A stretch of DNA of 64,000 nucleotides, from contig NZ_LQOL01000074.1 in the NCBI RefSeq assembly GCF_002101555.1, positions 1 through 64,000 on the forward strand, written 5' to 3'. Shown here in pieces: positions 15,617-23,427 of this stretch. A program made the translations under genes and the position numbers. The notes below the pieces were generated by a model that was not told where the DNA came from, ran no database searches, and was given only the letters and a program-made list of their open reading frames with translations. This DNA is from Mycolicibacterium canariasense (GTDB lineage: Bacteria > Actinomycetota > Actinomycetes > Mycobacteriales > Mycobacteriaceae). Position 1 is the stretch's first letter; every line of letters starts with the position of its first letter.

Positions 15617-16809
15617 ACCAGCCGGGCGGGTGCGACGAATTTGATTCCCGGCCAGGCCGTCAGGCTGTGCAGCAGCAGGCTCAACGTCACGGTGATCACC
15701 ACCGCTTCGGTGATGACGGCGGCGTTCTGGATGCCGCCGTGGCCGAGCACCAACAGGCCCAGCACCAAGGTGCCGATCCCCCGCGGCCCGAACCATCCGA
15801 TGAACAGCCGGCTGCGCATCGGCACGTCGGTGCCGATCAGCGCCAGCTGCACCGCCACCGGGCGCACCAGCACCAGCGCGGCCACGCAGAACAGCACGGT
15901 GCGCCAATCGATCTCGCGCCAACCCAGGAACACCGCGTAGCCGCCGAAGATCGCGAACACCACCAGCTCGAGCACCTGCCCGGCGGCGTCGGACACCTGG
16001 GTGGGCACCGAGGTCTGCGCGTGCCGGGCCACCGCGGCGAAACCCAGGCCGCCGACGAACGCGGCGACGAAGCCGCTGGAATGCACCCGCTCGGCCAGCC
16101 CGAAACAGACCAAAGCCATTGCCACGGTGGCCAACTGGGCCCAGGTTTCGTTCATCCAGCCGCGCCGCCATGACGCCACCACGACCACTCCGCCGACCAG
16201 CCCGATGACCACCCCGAATGCGACCGCGACCAGCTCGGTGTGCACCAGGTACCAGCTCCAGTGGCCCACACCGCCGTCGGTGTGTTCGGAGGCCAGCGCC
16301 AGCGCGGCGAGCGCTGCCGCCAGCGCGAACCCGTCGTAGCAGCCGCTTTCCACCGACAGCGCGTGCCGGACCCGCTCCGGGATACGCTGGTCCTCCAACA
16401 GGGCATCGATCAGCGCGACCTCGGTCGGTGCCATGACGGCGGCCAGGCACACCGCCTCCCACAGCGGCAGCACGGGCAGCAACACCAGTGCCGTCGCCGT
16501 TCCCAGCAGCAACGCCAACGGGATACCGACGATGAGCAGCCGGAAGGTGGCGTGCCCGCGGCGCACCGCGGCGACCAGGTCCAGCGACGCCGCCTGGTTG
16601 AACAGGATGACGGTCAGCGCCAACTGGGCCAGGGTGGTGAAGGTGTGGGTGTCATCGGCGGCGATGACGTCGAACCCGAAGGGCCCGAGCATCATGCCCA
16701 TCACGACGAACACCAGCCCCGGCGCCAGATACCAGCGACTGACCAGACCCGAGATCACGGCATAGAGCAACACCAGCAGCGTGAGGGCGAGCGCGGTACC
16801 GGTGTGCAC
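15613..16809 (-). CDS. CPA-type cation:proton antiporter
   Basis: The 398-residue protein has 11-12 hydrophobic segments and belongs to the Na+(K+)/H+ exchanger superfamily. The segment MAPTEVALIDALL...RVRHALSVESG.YDG aligns with the CPA1 core APTD...ESGLNDG, but the Asp after APT is Glu and the Asn before the transport Asp is Tyr. GWFGPRGIGTLVLGLL matches the conserved GPRGI loop. It probably exchanges a monovalent cation for protons; the ion cannot be predicted. The GTG start has TAGGAT 8 nt upstream. Confidence 0.85.
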   Translation of the reverse strand: MHTGTALALTLLVLLYAVISGLVSRWYLAPGLVFVVMGMMLGPFGFDVIAADDTHTFTTLAQLALTVILFNQAASLDLVAAVRRGHATFRLLIVGIPLALLLGTATALVLLPVLPLWEAVCLAAVMAPTEVALIDALLEDQRIPERVRHALSVESGCYDGFALAAALAALALASEHTDGGVGHWSWYLVHTELVAVAFGVVIGLVGGVVVVASWRRGWMNETWAQLATVAMALVCFGLAERVHSSGFVAAFVGGLGFAAVARHAQTSVPTQVSDAAGQVLELVVFAIFGGYAVFLGWREIDWRTVLFCVAALVLVRPVAVQLALIGTDVPMRSRLFIGWFGPRGIGTLVLGLLVLGHGGIQNAAVITEAVVITVTLSLLLHSLTAWPGIKFVAPARLV

Positions 16810-16817
16810 ACCGCGAG

Positions 16818-16823
16818 ATCCTA
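16818..16823 (-). promoter_or_regulatory. -10 box TAGGAT of the antiporter gene
   Basis: TAGGAT ends 8 nt before the GTG at 16809 on the minus strand, implying a leaderless or nearly leaderless transcript. Confidence 0.45.
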
Positions 16824-16826
16824 GTT

Positions 16827-17273
16827 TTACCCGTCCCGATCCGCGGGGGGCGGGCGATGCGCGGCGGTGTTGAAGGCGACACCGCCGATACCGGCGGCGG
16901 CCGTCGCGATATCGATGCCGGCGCTGTTCGGGCCGCGCTCCGGCGGGGGCGGGGCGGGCTGCGGCGCGGCAGGCAGGTGATAGTGCCGGCTCAGCCGGTG
17001 CTCCTCCTCGGGAGTGATGCCGGCCCGCACCCGCAGGTTGGGGGCCTGTTTGATGGTGTCCTTGTCGACGGCGACGGTGACGGTGTTGCGATCACAGTGC
17101 GCGCCGGCCAACGGGACGAACGCCGACGACAGCCCGAACAGCCCGGTGCTCACCGTCACCCATTTCGGTTCGCGGGTATCCGCGTCGACGAAAATCTGGT
17201 GGATCTTGCCGATCTTGTGGCCGGTGACGTCGTACGCGGTCGCACCGACGAACTGCTGCACCGAGGTCGCCAT
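16827..17273 (-). CDS. PRC-barrel domain protein
   Basis: Residues 1-80 of this 148-residue protein form a PRC-barrel: FVGATAYDVTGHKIGKIHQI and REPKWVTVSTGLFG are typical strands. A Pro-rich linker (APQPAPPPPERGP) and a short hydrophobic AAAGIGGVAF tail follow. PRC-barrels mediate protein or RNA contacts, as in RimM, and stress proteins with this domain are common in actinobacteria. GGAGG at 17283..17279 gives a clear ribosome binding site for ATG 17273 and rules out the upstream in-frame starts. Confidence 0.8.
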   Translation of the reverse strand: MATSVQQFVGATAYDVTGHKIGKIHQIFVDADTREPKWVTVSTGLFGLSSAFVPLAGAHCDRNTVTVAVDKDTIKQAPNLRVRAGITPEEEHRLSRHYHLPAAPQPAPPPPERGPNSAGIDIATAAAGIGGVAFNTAAHRPPPADRDG

Positions 17274-17310
17274 GTTCTTTCCTCCGTTCCGGGGGCATCC
17301 GCGCAACGGG

Positions 17311-17333
17311 TAGCCGGTTGACACCGGCGGCTA
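17311..17333 (-). terminator. Weak hairpin after the deacetylase gene
   Basis: On the minus strand GCCGG and CCGGC pair around TGTCAA, flanked by TA pairs. It starts 14 bp after the deacetylase stop. Confidence 0.3.
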
Positions 17334-17346
17334 AACATCGACGGCG

Positions 17347-18210
17347 TCACGCGCCGTTGTTGGGACCGCCCGAGTTGGCCCCGGGGATGTCGGTGATCGG
17401 GAAGTTCGGCATCGGCGGCGGCGACGGTGTGGCGGGCAGCGACGGGATCTCCGCGGCCGGCAGATCGGTGAGATCGTTTACCGGCGGACCGTTTTCGCGA
17501 CTGCCGTAGCTGGTGCCGGGTTTGCGCTCGCCGAGCATGTGGGTGACGGTCACCACGTGGTATCCGTTGGCCTTGAGCACCGGGATGAACTGGTACACCA
17601 GATCCACGGTGGAGGAATAGGTGTCGTGGAACAACACCACCGAATTCGGCTTGATCTGGGTCATCAGCATGTACCGGGTGGCGGCGGTGTTGGCGTCGTT
17701 GAACCAGTCGAACGGGATCACATCCCAGTTGATATCGGCCAGACCCTGCTTGCCCGCCTCGGCCAGCACCGCGTCGTTGACGAGGCCGCCCGCGGTGCGC
17801 AGCAGCTTCGGCCGCTGACCGGTGGCCGACTCGATGGCGTCGCTGGCCTTGCTGAGCTGGGCCGGGATCGCCTCCGGCGGGATGGTGGTCATATTGGGGT
17901 GTTCCCAGGTGTGACTGCCGATCTCCATCCCGGCCTCTGCGATGCGTTTGGCGCCCGCCGGATTGGCCGCGACCTTGTTTCCGATCAGGAAGAAGGTCGC
18001 CTTGGAGTCGGTATCGGCGAGGATCTTCAGCAGCCGGTCGGTGTACGGGCCGGGTCCGTCGTCGAACGTCAGCGCCACGCATTTGACCTTGGCGCAGTCC
18101 ACCACGTCGGGATCGTCGCGGCGGATATGGCCGGACAGCCCTCCGATGATCAGTACCGCGACGGCGGCGACGACGCCGACGACGGTCCACAGCCAGGCAT
18201 GTCGTGACAC
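17347..18210 (-). CDS. Polysaccharide deacetylase, peptidoglycan deacetylase-like (Rv1096 type)
   Basis: The 287-residue protein has an N-terminal membrane anchor (residues 6-27) and a NodB-type catalytic domain outside the membrane. TFDDGPGPYT contains the catalytic Asp and metal Asp, and SHTWEHPNM provides the two metal histidines. VVLFHDTYSST carries the catalytic His. The usual RPPYG motif 3 is changed to LLRTAGGLVND. A Pro-rich tail of about 50 residues ends the protein. Homologue Rv1096 has been reported to deacetylate peptidoglycan. The GTG start has TAGGCT 6 nt upstream. Confidence 0.88.
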   Translation of the reverse strand: MSRHAWLWTVVGVVAAVAVLIIGGLSGHIRRDDPDVVDCAKVKCVALTFDDGPGPYTDRLLKILADTDSKATFFLIGNKVAANPAGAKRIAEAGMEIGSHTWEHPNMTTIPPEAIPAQLSKASDAIESATGQRPKLLRTAGGLVNDAVLAEAGKQGLADINWDVIPFDWFNDANTAATRYMLMTQIKPNSVVLFHDTYSSTVDLVYQFIPVLKANGYHVVTVTHMLGERKPGTSYGSRENGPPVNDLTDLPAAEIPSLPATPSPPPMPNFPITDIPGANSGGPNNGA

Positions 18211-18216
18211 CTCAGC

Positions 18217-18222
18217 AGCCTA
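18217..18222 (-). promoter_or_regulatory. -10 box TAGGCT of the deacetylase gene
   Basis: TAGGCT lies 6 nt before the GTG at 18210 on the minus strand. Confidence 0.45.
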
Positions 18223-18235
18223 CCGGCTGGCGATT

Positions 18236-18276
18236 TGTGGAGCCGCAGCCGTAATGGTTACGGCTGCGGCTCCACA
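18236..18276 (-). terminator. Perfect 19-bp hairpin after phoH2
   Basis: TGTGGAGCCGCAGCCGTAA (18236-18254) is perfectly complementary to 18258-18276 with a 3-nt loop. It starts 8 bp beyond the phoH2 stop, has no T-tract, and would insulate phoH2 from the deacetylase promoter. Confidence 0.8.
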
Positions 18277-18284
18277 CATCACGG

Positions 18285-19598
18285 TCAGGGCAGGGCTTCG
18301 GGGCTGATCTCCTCCAGCATCTCGGTGACCAGCGCCGCGATCGGCGAACGCTCGCTGCGCATCAGGGTGATGTGCGCGAACAGGGGGTGGCCCTTGAGCT
18401 TCTCGATCACCGCGGCCACGCCGTCATGCCGGCCCACCCGCAGGTTGTCGCGCTGGGCGACGTCGTGGGTGAGCACCACCCGCGATCCGGCGCCCAGCCG
18501 CGACAACACCGTCAGCAGCACGTTGCGTTCCAGTGACTGCGCCTCGTCGACGATGACGAACGAGTCGTGCAGTGAGCGGCCGCGAATATGGGTGAGCGGC
18601 AACACTTCCAGCATGCCGCGGGACAGCACCTCTTCCAGCACCGCCGGGCTGGCGAGGCCTTCGAGAGTGTCGAAGACGGCCTGGGCCCACGGCCCCATCT
18701 TCTCGCTCTCGCTGCCGGGCAGGTAGCCCAGATCCTGTCCGCCGACGGCGTACAGCGGGCGGAACACCACCACCTTGCGCTGGGTACGGCGCTCCAACAC
18801 CGCCTCGAGTCCGGCGCACAGTGCCAGCGCCGACTTGCCGGTGCCGGCCTTGCCGCCGAGCGACACGATGCCGACCGACTCGTCGAGCAGCAGATCGAGG
18901 GCGACGCGCTGTTCGGCTGACCTTCCCCGGAGGCCGAACACTTCGCGATCACCGCGGACCAGCTGTACCCGCTTGTCGGCGTTCACCCGTGCCAGCGCCG
19001 ACGAGGTGCCGCCCAGCAGCCGAACGCCGGTGTGGCAGGGCAGATCCCGCGCGGTGGCCAGGTCCAGCTCGCCGTCGGCGAACAGGGTGTCGATCTCCTC
19101 GGCGCTGACATCGAGCTCGGTCATCCCGGTCCAGCCCGACGTGACGACGTCCTGGGCGTGGTACTCGTCGGCGGTCAGGCCGACCGCGCCGGCCTTGACG
19201 CGCAGCGGGATGTCCTTGCTGACCAGGGTGACGTGCTTACCCTCGGCGGCCAGGTTGGCCGCGCACGTCAGGATGCGGGCGTCGTTGGTGTCGGTGCGGA
19301 AGCCCACCGGCAGCACCGTCGGATCGCTGTGGTTGAGCTCGATGTGCAGCCGCCCGCCCCGGGTGCCGACGGGGATCGGCTGGTCCAGCCGGCCGTGCTC
19401 CAGGCGCAGGTCGTCGAACAGGCGCAGGGCTTGTCGGGCGAACCAGCCCAGTTCGTGATGATGCCGTTTGGCTTCCAGCTCGCTGATGACCACGAGCGGC
19501 ACCACGACTTCGTGTTCTGCGAAGCGGGTGCACGCCCAGGGATCGGACAGCAACACGGAAGTGTCGAGCACATAAGTCCTGATCGGCGAATCACTCAC
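18285..19598 (-). CDS. phoH2: PhoH2, PIN-domain RNase fused to PhoH ATPase/helicase
   Basis: The 437-residue protein joins an N-terminal PIN nuclease to a C-terminal PhoH ATPase. The PIN acidic residues are visible in YVLDTSVLLSD (Asp12), ISELEAKRHHHELG and RTDTNDARIL. The ATPase has Walker A GKAGTGKSALAL and Walker B FVIVDEAQSL. PhoH2 of M. tuberculosis (Rv1095) unwinds and cleaves RNA in an ATP-dependent way and is treated as a toxin-like module. The GTG at 19598 overlaps by 4 bp the stop of a short upstream ORF (phoAT candidate). Longer upstream starts would run through that ORF. Confidence 0.94.
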   Translation of the reverse strand: MSDSPIRTYVLDTSVLLSDPWACTRFAEHEVVVPLVVISELEAKRHHHELGWFARQALRLFDDLRLEHGRLDQPIPVGTRGGRLHIELNHSDPTVLPVGFRTDTNDARILTCAANLAAEGKHVTLVSKDIPLRVKAGAVGLTADEYHAQDVVTSGWTGMTELDVSAEEIDTLFADGELDLATARDLPCHTGVRLLGGTSSALARVNADKRVQLVRGDREVFGLRGRSAEQRVALDLLLDESVGIVSLGGKAGTGKSALALCAGLEAVLERRTQRKVVVFRPLYAVGGQDLGYLPGSESEKMGPWAQAVFDTLEGLASPAVLEEVLSRGMLEVLPLTHIRGRSLHDSFVIVDEAQSLERNVLLTVLSRLGAGSRVVLTHDVAQRDNLRVGRHDGVAAVIEKLKGHPLFAHITLMRSERSPIAALVTEMLEEISPEALP

Positions 19599-19729
19599 GA
19601 GGCGCTCCTCAGCCCGCGCGGCCCCGCGAAGGCAGTTCGGCGGGCGCTGCGGCACCAGGACCGGGGCCGGTCCCGTTCTGGTCGAAACGTTCGGGTACCG
19701 CCCGGACAGCAAAGCATGTCGCTAGCCAT
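19595..19729 (-). CDS. phoAT: Short ORF overlapping phoH2, phoAT candidate (antitoxin-like)
   Basis: This ORF of 44 codons encodes a basic, Arg-rich peptide starting MASDMLCCPGGTRTFRP, and its TGA overlaps the phoH2 GTG (GTGA). I recall that mycobacterial phoH2 is cotranscribed with a small overlapping upstream gene called phoAT, proposed to counter PhoH2. The position and overlap here fit that. TAGCGT at 19743..19738 is 8 nt before the ATG at 19729, so the mRNA probably begins at this ORF. The frame can also be read from GTG 19792 (65 residues), but that start would precede the predicted promoter. Confidence 0.6.
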   Translation of the reverse strand: MASDMLCCPGGTRTFRPERDRPRSWCRSARRTAFAGPRGLRSAS

Positions 19730-19737
19730 CACTTGCG

Positions 19738-19743
19738 ACGCTA
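19738..19743 (-). promoter_or_regulatory. -10 box TAGCGT of the phoAT-phoH2 operon
   Basis: TAGCGT is 8 nt before ATG 19729 on the minus strand and lies just past the hairpin that follows desA2. Confidence 0.45.
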
Positions 19744-19751
19744 CTCCCGGT

Positions 19752-19766
19752 GCGCACGCTGTGCGC
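19752..19766 (-). terminator. Short hairpin after desA2
   Basis: GCGCAC and GTGCGC pair around a 3-nt loop, 33 nt after the desA2 stop and directly upstream of the phoAT promoter. The stem is short and there is no T-tract. Confidence 0.35.
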
Positions 19767-19798
19767 GTCAGGCGCGCCGCGCCAACCGGCACAACGGG

Positions 19799-20626
19799 TT
19801 ACGCGCGCGTGAACTCTCGTAACTCTGGTTCCTCGGCGAGCCCCCACGCCGTCAGCCGGTCGGCGACGACGGCGCGCAACGCGGCCTCGTCGAAGATGCC
19901 GGCCGCGGCGACCGTGGCGATCTTGTCGGCGTAGGCGTCGATATCGCCACCGACGACACCGAGCTCGCGGGCCCGGGCCGCGATGGCCGCGACCGTCTCG
20001 TCACGCTTGGTCTGCAGGCAATGCGCGACGAGGTCGGCGAAAAACACCTCGTGCCGTTCCTCGTCGGCGGCGATCTTGCCGATCAGGCCCTTGAGGATCG
20101 GCTCGTCGATCTGGGCCTGCAGGTTGCGGCAGAACACCGCGTGCTGGCGTTCGAAGAACGCCATGAAGACCAGGGTCTCGATCTGGCTGAGGCGATCGGC
20201 GCGGTAGCCCTTCATGACGTGCTCGACGCGGACGTCCTCGTTGGCCGTCGGGTCGATCTCCCGGGTCACCACCAGGTAGTTGCGCAGCGCGATGGCGTGC
20301 AGGTGCTCCTCGGCGGTCCAGCGGCCCAGCCAGCGGCCCCACTTGTCCTCCAGGATGAAGTGCTCGACCAGTTCACGGTGGTAGCCGGCCAGGTTGTCCT
20401 TGGTGATGAGCAGGATTTCGCAGGCATCGGTGACCGGCCTGGGCAGAGTGACCTGGGACGGATCCCAGTCCTTACCGCCGAGGAAAGCGAAGTTCTCGCC
20501 CTGGTCGAACGGAACGTAGTCGTGGCCGTACCACGGCTCTTCCGTCGCGAGATGGCGAGACAGGTTCTCTCCGACGACCGGCTCGAGTTCGAGGGTCAGC
20601 GCATTGGGAACAGGTTTCTGTGCCAT
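19799..20626 (-). CDS. desA2: Acyl-ACP desaturase DesA2
   Basis: DesA2 is a soluble diiron-type acyl-ACP desaturase homologue thought to act in mycolic or fatty acid desaturation. At 275 residues it equals Rv1094. It has FDQGENFAFLGGKDWDPSQ near the N-terminus, a first metal motif EEHLHAIAL and a second DEERHEVFF, plus further helix glutamates. Residues for a dimetal site are therefore present, although the first motif differs from the EENRHG of plant desaturases. ATG 20626 is chosen because TACAGT lies 6 nt upstream; an in-frame ATG at 20650 would precede the promoter. Confidence 0.93.
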   Translation of the reverse strand: MAQKPVPNALTLELEPVVGENLSRHLATEEPWYGHDYVPFDQGENFAFLGGKDWDPSQVTLPRPVTDACEILLITKDNLAGYHRELVEHFILEDKWGRWLGRWTAEEHLHAIALRNYLVVTREIDPTANEDVRVEHVMKGYRADRLSQIETLVFMAFFERQHAVFCRNLQAQIDEPILKGLIGKIAADEERHEVFFADLVAHCLQTKRDETVAAIAARARELGVVGGDIDAYADKIATVAAAGIFDEAALRAVVADRLTAWGLAEEPELREFTRA

Positions 20627-20632
20627 GAGGTA

Positions 20633-20638
20633 ACTGTA
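20633..20638 (-). promoter_or_regulatory. -10 box TACAGT of desA2
   Basis: TACAGT ends 6 nt before ATG 20626 on the minus strand. Confidence 0.5.
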
Positions 20639-20679
20639 ACCCTCATACACATGTTCTTAAAAATCGACGCGCCCGCACG

Positions 20680-22134
20680 TCAGAGCGTCAGCCCCGGGTA
20701 CAACGGGTTGGCCGCCAGCAGCTCCGCCGACGCGGCGTGCACCCGGTCAGCGGTGCCGTCGGCCAGCGCGTACTTGGCCTTCGACGTTCCCTCCGCCTGC
20801 GTATTGGACAGCACCTCCACGACCAGTTCGGCCACCCGGTCGAAGTCGTCGGCGCCGAAACCGCGGGTGGTCAGCGCCGGCGTGCCGAACCGGATGCCGC
20901 TGGTGTACCAGGCCCCGTTGGGATCGTTGGGGATGGCGTTGCGGTTGGTGACGACGCCGGCGTCCAGGAGCGCCGACTCGGCCTGCCGGCCGGTCAACCC
21001 GAACGAGGTGACATCCAGCAGCACCAGGTGATTGTCGGTGCCGCCGGTCACCAGGCGCGCGCCGCGCTTGAGGAAACCGTCGGCCAGTGCCTTGGCGTTG
21101 TCGGCGATGGCCTGCGCGTAGTCGCGGAACGCGGGCTGACGCGCCTCGGCCAGCGCCACCGCCTTGGCCGCCATCACGTGACTCAGCGGTCCGCCGAGCA
21201 CCATCGGGCAGCCCTTGTCGACGGCCGGCGCGTACTCCTCGGTGGCCAGCACCAGGCCGCCGCGGGGGCCGCGCAACGACTTGTGCGTCGTGGTCGTGGT
21301 GACGTGCGCGTACGGCACCGGATCCTCGTCGCCGGTGAACACCTTGCCGGCGACCAGGCCGGCGAAGTGCGCCATGTCGACCATCAGGGTGGCGCCCACC
21401 TCGTCGGCGATCTCGCGCATCTTGGCGAAGTTGATCCGGCGCGGGTAGGCCGAATAGCCGGCCACCAGGATCAGCGGCTTGAACTCGCGGGCGGCGGCGG
21501 CGACGGCGTCGTAGTCGATCAGCCCGGTCTGGGCGTCGGTGCCGTAGCTGCGCTGGTGGAACATCTTGCCCGAGATGTTGGGCCGGAAGCCGTGGGTCAG
21601 ATGTCCGCCGGTGTCCAGCGACATACCCAGCAGGCGCTGGCTGCCCAGCTTGTTGCGCAGCGCCTCCCAATCCTGCTCGGACAGGTCGTTGACGTGCTTG
21701 GCGCCGAGTTCGGCCAGCCCGGGCGCCTCGATCCGGGTGGCGAGGATGGCCCAGAACGCGACCAGGTTGGCATCGATACCGGAGTGCGGTTGGGCGTAGG
21801 CGTAGGGGGTGCCGAACAGTTCACGGGCGTGCTCGGCGGCCAGCGCCTCGACGGTGTCGACGTTCTGGCAGGCCGCGTAGAAGCGGTGGCCGATGGTGCC
21901 CTCGGCGTACTTGTCGGAGAACCAGGTGCCCATGGTCAGCAGCACCGCCGGCGACGCGTAGTTCTCGCTGGCGATCAGCTTCAGCGAATCCCGTTGATCG
22001 GCAAGCTCTTTGCGGGTCGCCGCGGCGACCCGCGGTTCGACCTGCTCGATGACCTGCAGGGCGGCCTGATAGGCCTCGCTGGCGGTGGCGGCATAGTCCG
22101 CACCCAGGGCACTGACGGTCGAGTCTGCAGTCAT
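20680..22134 (-). CDS. glyA: Serine hydroxymethyltransferase, long Chlamydia-type
   Basis: GlyA converts serine and tetrahydrofolate to glycine and methylene-THF using PLP. At 484 residues it is about 55 longer than the usual bacterial enzyme (M. tuberculosis GlyA1 is about 426). The PLP lysine is Lys285 in TTTTTHKSLRGPRGG. An N-terminal extension and an insert at about residues 132-166, between AFWAILATRIEAP and LLGMSLDTGGHLTHG, resemble the SHMT of chlamydiae and some free-living actinobacteria. The ATG has TAGGCT 7 nt upstream. It is upstream of desA2 on the same strand but that gene has its own promoter. Confidence 0.95.
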   Translation of the reverse strand: MTADSTVSALGADYAATASEAYQAALQVIEQVEPRVAAATRKELADQRDSLKLIASENYASPAVLLTMGTWFSDKYAEGTIGHRFYAACQNVDTVEALAAEHARELFGTPYAYAQPHSGIDANLVAFWAILATRIEAPGLAELGAKHVNDLSEQDWEALRNKLGSQRLLGMSLDTGGHLTHGFRPNISGKMFHQRSYGTDAQTGLIDYDAVAAAAREFKPLILVAGYSAYPRRINFAKMREIADEVGATLMVDMAHFAGLVAGKVFTGDEDPVPYAHVTTTTTHKSLRGPRGGLVLATEEYAPAVDKGCPMVLGGPLSHVMAAKAVALAEARQPAFRDYAQAIADNAKALADGFLKRGARLVTGGTDNHLVLLDVTSFGLTGRQAESALLDAGVVTNRNAIPNDPNGAWYTSGIRFGTPALTTRGFGADDFDRVAELVVEVLSNTQAEGTSKAKYALADGTADRVHAASAELLAANPLYPGLTL

Positions 22135-22141
22135 GGCCTAC

Positions 22142-22147
22142 AGCCTA
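22142..22147 (-). promoter_or_regulatory. -10 box TAGGCT of glyA
   Basis: TAGGCT lies exactly 7 nt before ATG 22134 on the minus strand, with no ribosome binding site between. Confidence 0.55.
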
Positions 22148-22185
22148 TCGCCCTCCCATGACACCGTTGACCAGGCCAAGGCCTC

Positions 22186-23397
22186 CTAGGCGACCCGCAG
22201 CGCCGACGGGATCAGCGGCTCGTCGAGCAGCCGCCCGAACCGCTCGGTGAGCGACACATCGGCCGGGCGGGCATCCAGCCAACCCCGCAGCAGTCGGTAC
22301 CCCTCGACATAGGTGCTGGTGTAGGCGCGCCACAGCGGTGAGGACAGGAACTTCAGCATCTGCCGGGCCCGGCTCTCCGAGGTCAGCAGCCAGGTGGACA
22401 GGTAGGACACCACCTCGTCGACGTCGCTGTGTTCGTCGTGCAGCATGAGCGCTGCGTCCTGGCGCACGTCGGCCAGCGCCGCCGACGCCTCGGCCACCGC
22501 CACGGCACGCTCACCGTCGAAGCGCAGGCCGAGATCGGCGTAGATCTCCTGGGCCCACACACCCCAGTGCGCACCTTGCACGGCGTAGAGCGCCAGGTCG
22601 GCCAGCCCCTCGGCCATCAGGCACTGCGGGGTGTTGACCAGGAAGATGGTCTGCTCCGCCTGGCCCTGGCCGTCGACCAACCCGGCCTCCTTGCGGCAGT
22701 GCTCGGTGTGATGGCCGGGGTAAGACTCGTGGGCCACCAGCCGCGGCAGATTCGACATCTGCTGCTTGAGGTCGGCGTTGACCGCGACGGTGGATTTGTA
22801 GTCACCCAGGTAGTAGTTGAAGCCCGACCACGGCTTGTCGGTCACCACCTCGTAGGTGATGGTCTCGCGCTCCGGCAGCGGGAAGGTGGCCCGGACCCGG
22901 TCCCGCAGCGCGGACGAGAAGGCATGGATGGCCTCCTCCAGGCGCTGCGGCGGGATCTCCTCGGCGCTGCGGTAGGCCTGCATCCGCTCGGCCAGCGAGC
23001 CGGTGCCGCCGACCACCTCGTCGAGCTTCCGGTGCGCGTCGCGGTAGCGCTGCGGGTCGCCCTTGGTGATGTCGACGTCGAAGTACTCGCGTACCTCCTC
23101 GACGAACCCGACCTGCTCGCCGGCGAATTTGCGGCCCGCACAGGCCAGCGCCTTCAGGTGCGCCGAGAGATAGTCCGCGCGTACCGGTTCCAGACCGCTG
23201 CCCGGCACCTGCGCCAGCAGCCGGTGCGCCTGACGGGTCAACTCGGCCGGATCCGGTGCCGGCTCCGCGGCCACCTGGCGGCGCAGTTGCGGATCGCCGG
23301 TGAAGGAGTCGACGTAGCCCTCCTCCAGGCGGTCGAAGCGCAGACCGAGAAGCAGATAGTCGCGAATCAGGGACTCTGAATCCGTACCGGCGTCCAT
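22186..23397 (-). CDS. DUF885 family putative metallopeptidase
   Basis: The 403-residue protein has the DUF885 hallmark HESYPGHHTEH, an HE-x-x-x-GHH metal-binding motif related to that of M32-like carboxypeptidases. A downstream acidic helix (CLMAEGLADLALY) could provide the third ligand. No signal peptide is present, so a cytoplasmic peptidase or amidohydrolase is likely; its substrate is unknown. The frame is open through the divergent coaA gene, but ATG 23397 is supported by TACGGT 7 nt upstream. Only 30 bp separate the two divergent starts. Confidence 0.85.
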   Translation of the reverse strand: MDAGTDSESLIRDYLLLGLRFDRLEEGYVDSFTGDPQLRRQVAAEPAPDPAELTRQAHRLLAQVPGSGLEPVRADYLSAHLKALACAGRKFAGEQVGFVEEVREYFDVDITKGDPQRYRDAHRKLDEVVGGTGSLAERMQAYRSAEEIPPQRLEEAIHAFSSALRDRVRATFPLPERETITYEVVTDKPWSGFNYYLGDYKSTVAVNADLKQQMSNLPRLVAHESYPGHHTEHCRKEAGLVDGQGQAEQTIFLVNTPQCLMAEGLADLALYAVQGAHWGVWAQEIYADLGLRFDGERAVAVAEASAALADVRQDAALMLHDEHSDVDEVVSYLSTWLLTSESRARQMLKFLSSPLWRAYTSTYVEGYRLLRGWLDARPADVSLTERFGRLLDEPLIPSALRVA

Positions 23398-23404
23398 GCC
23401 CACA

Positions 23405-23410
23405 ACCGTA
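23405..23410 (-). promoter_or_regulatory. -10 box TACGGT of the DUF885 gene
   Basis: TACGGT lies 7 nt before ATG 23397 on the minus strand, within the 30-bp gap shared with coaA. Confidence 0.5.
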
Positions 23411-23427
23411 GATGCAAGACTGACCGC

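Noticed and set aside
13091..16462. Minus-strand open frame of over 1100 codons
   Set aside because: It covers glpX and fum in antisense and crosses the antiporter gene out of frame. No domain is recognisable, and it is explained by high GC lowering stop-codon frequency.
18236..18276. Perfect 19-bp inverted repeat considered as an insertion-sequence end
   Set aside because: No transposase or target duplication is nearby. Its place 8 bp after phoH2 and its 3-nt loop fit a transcription terminator.
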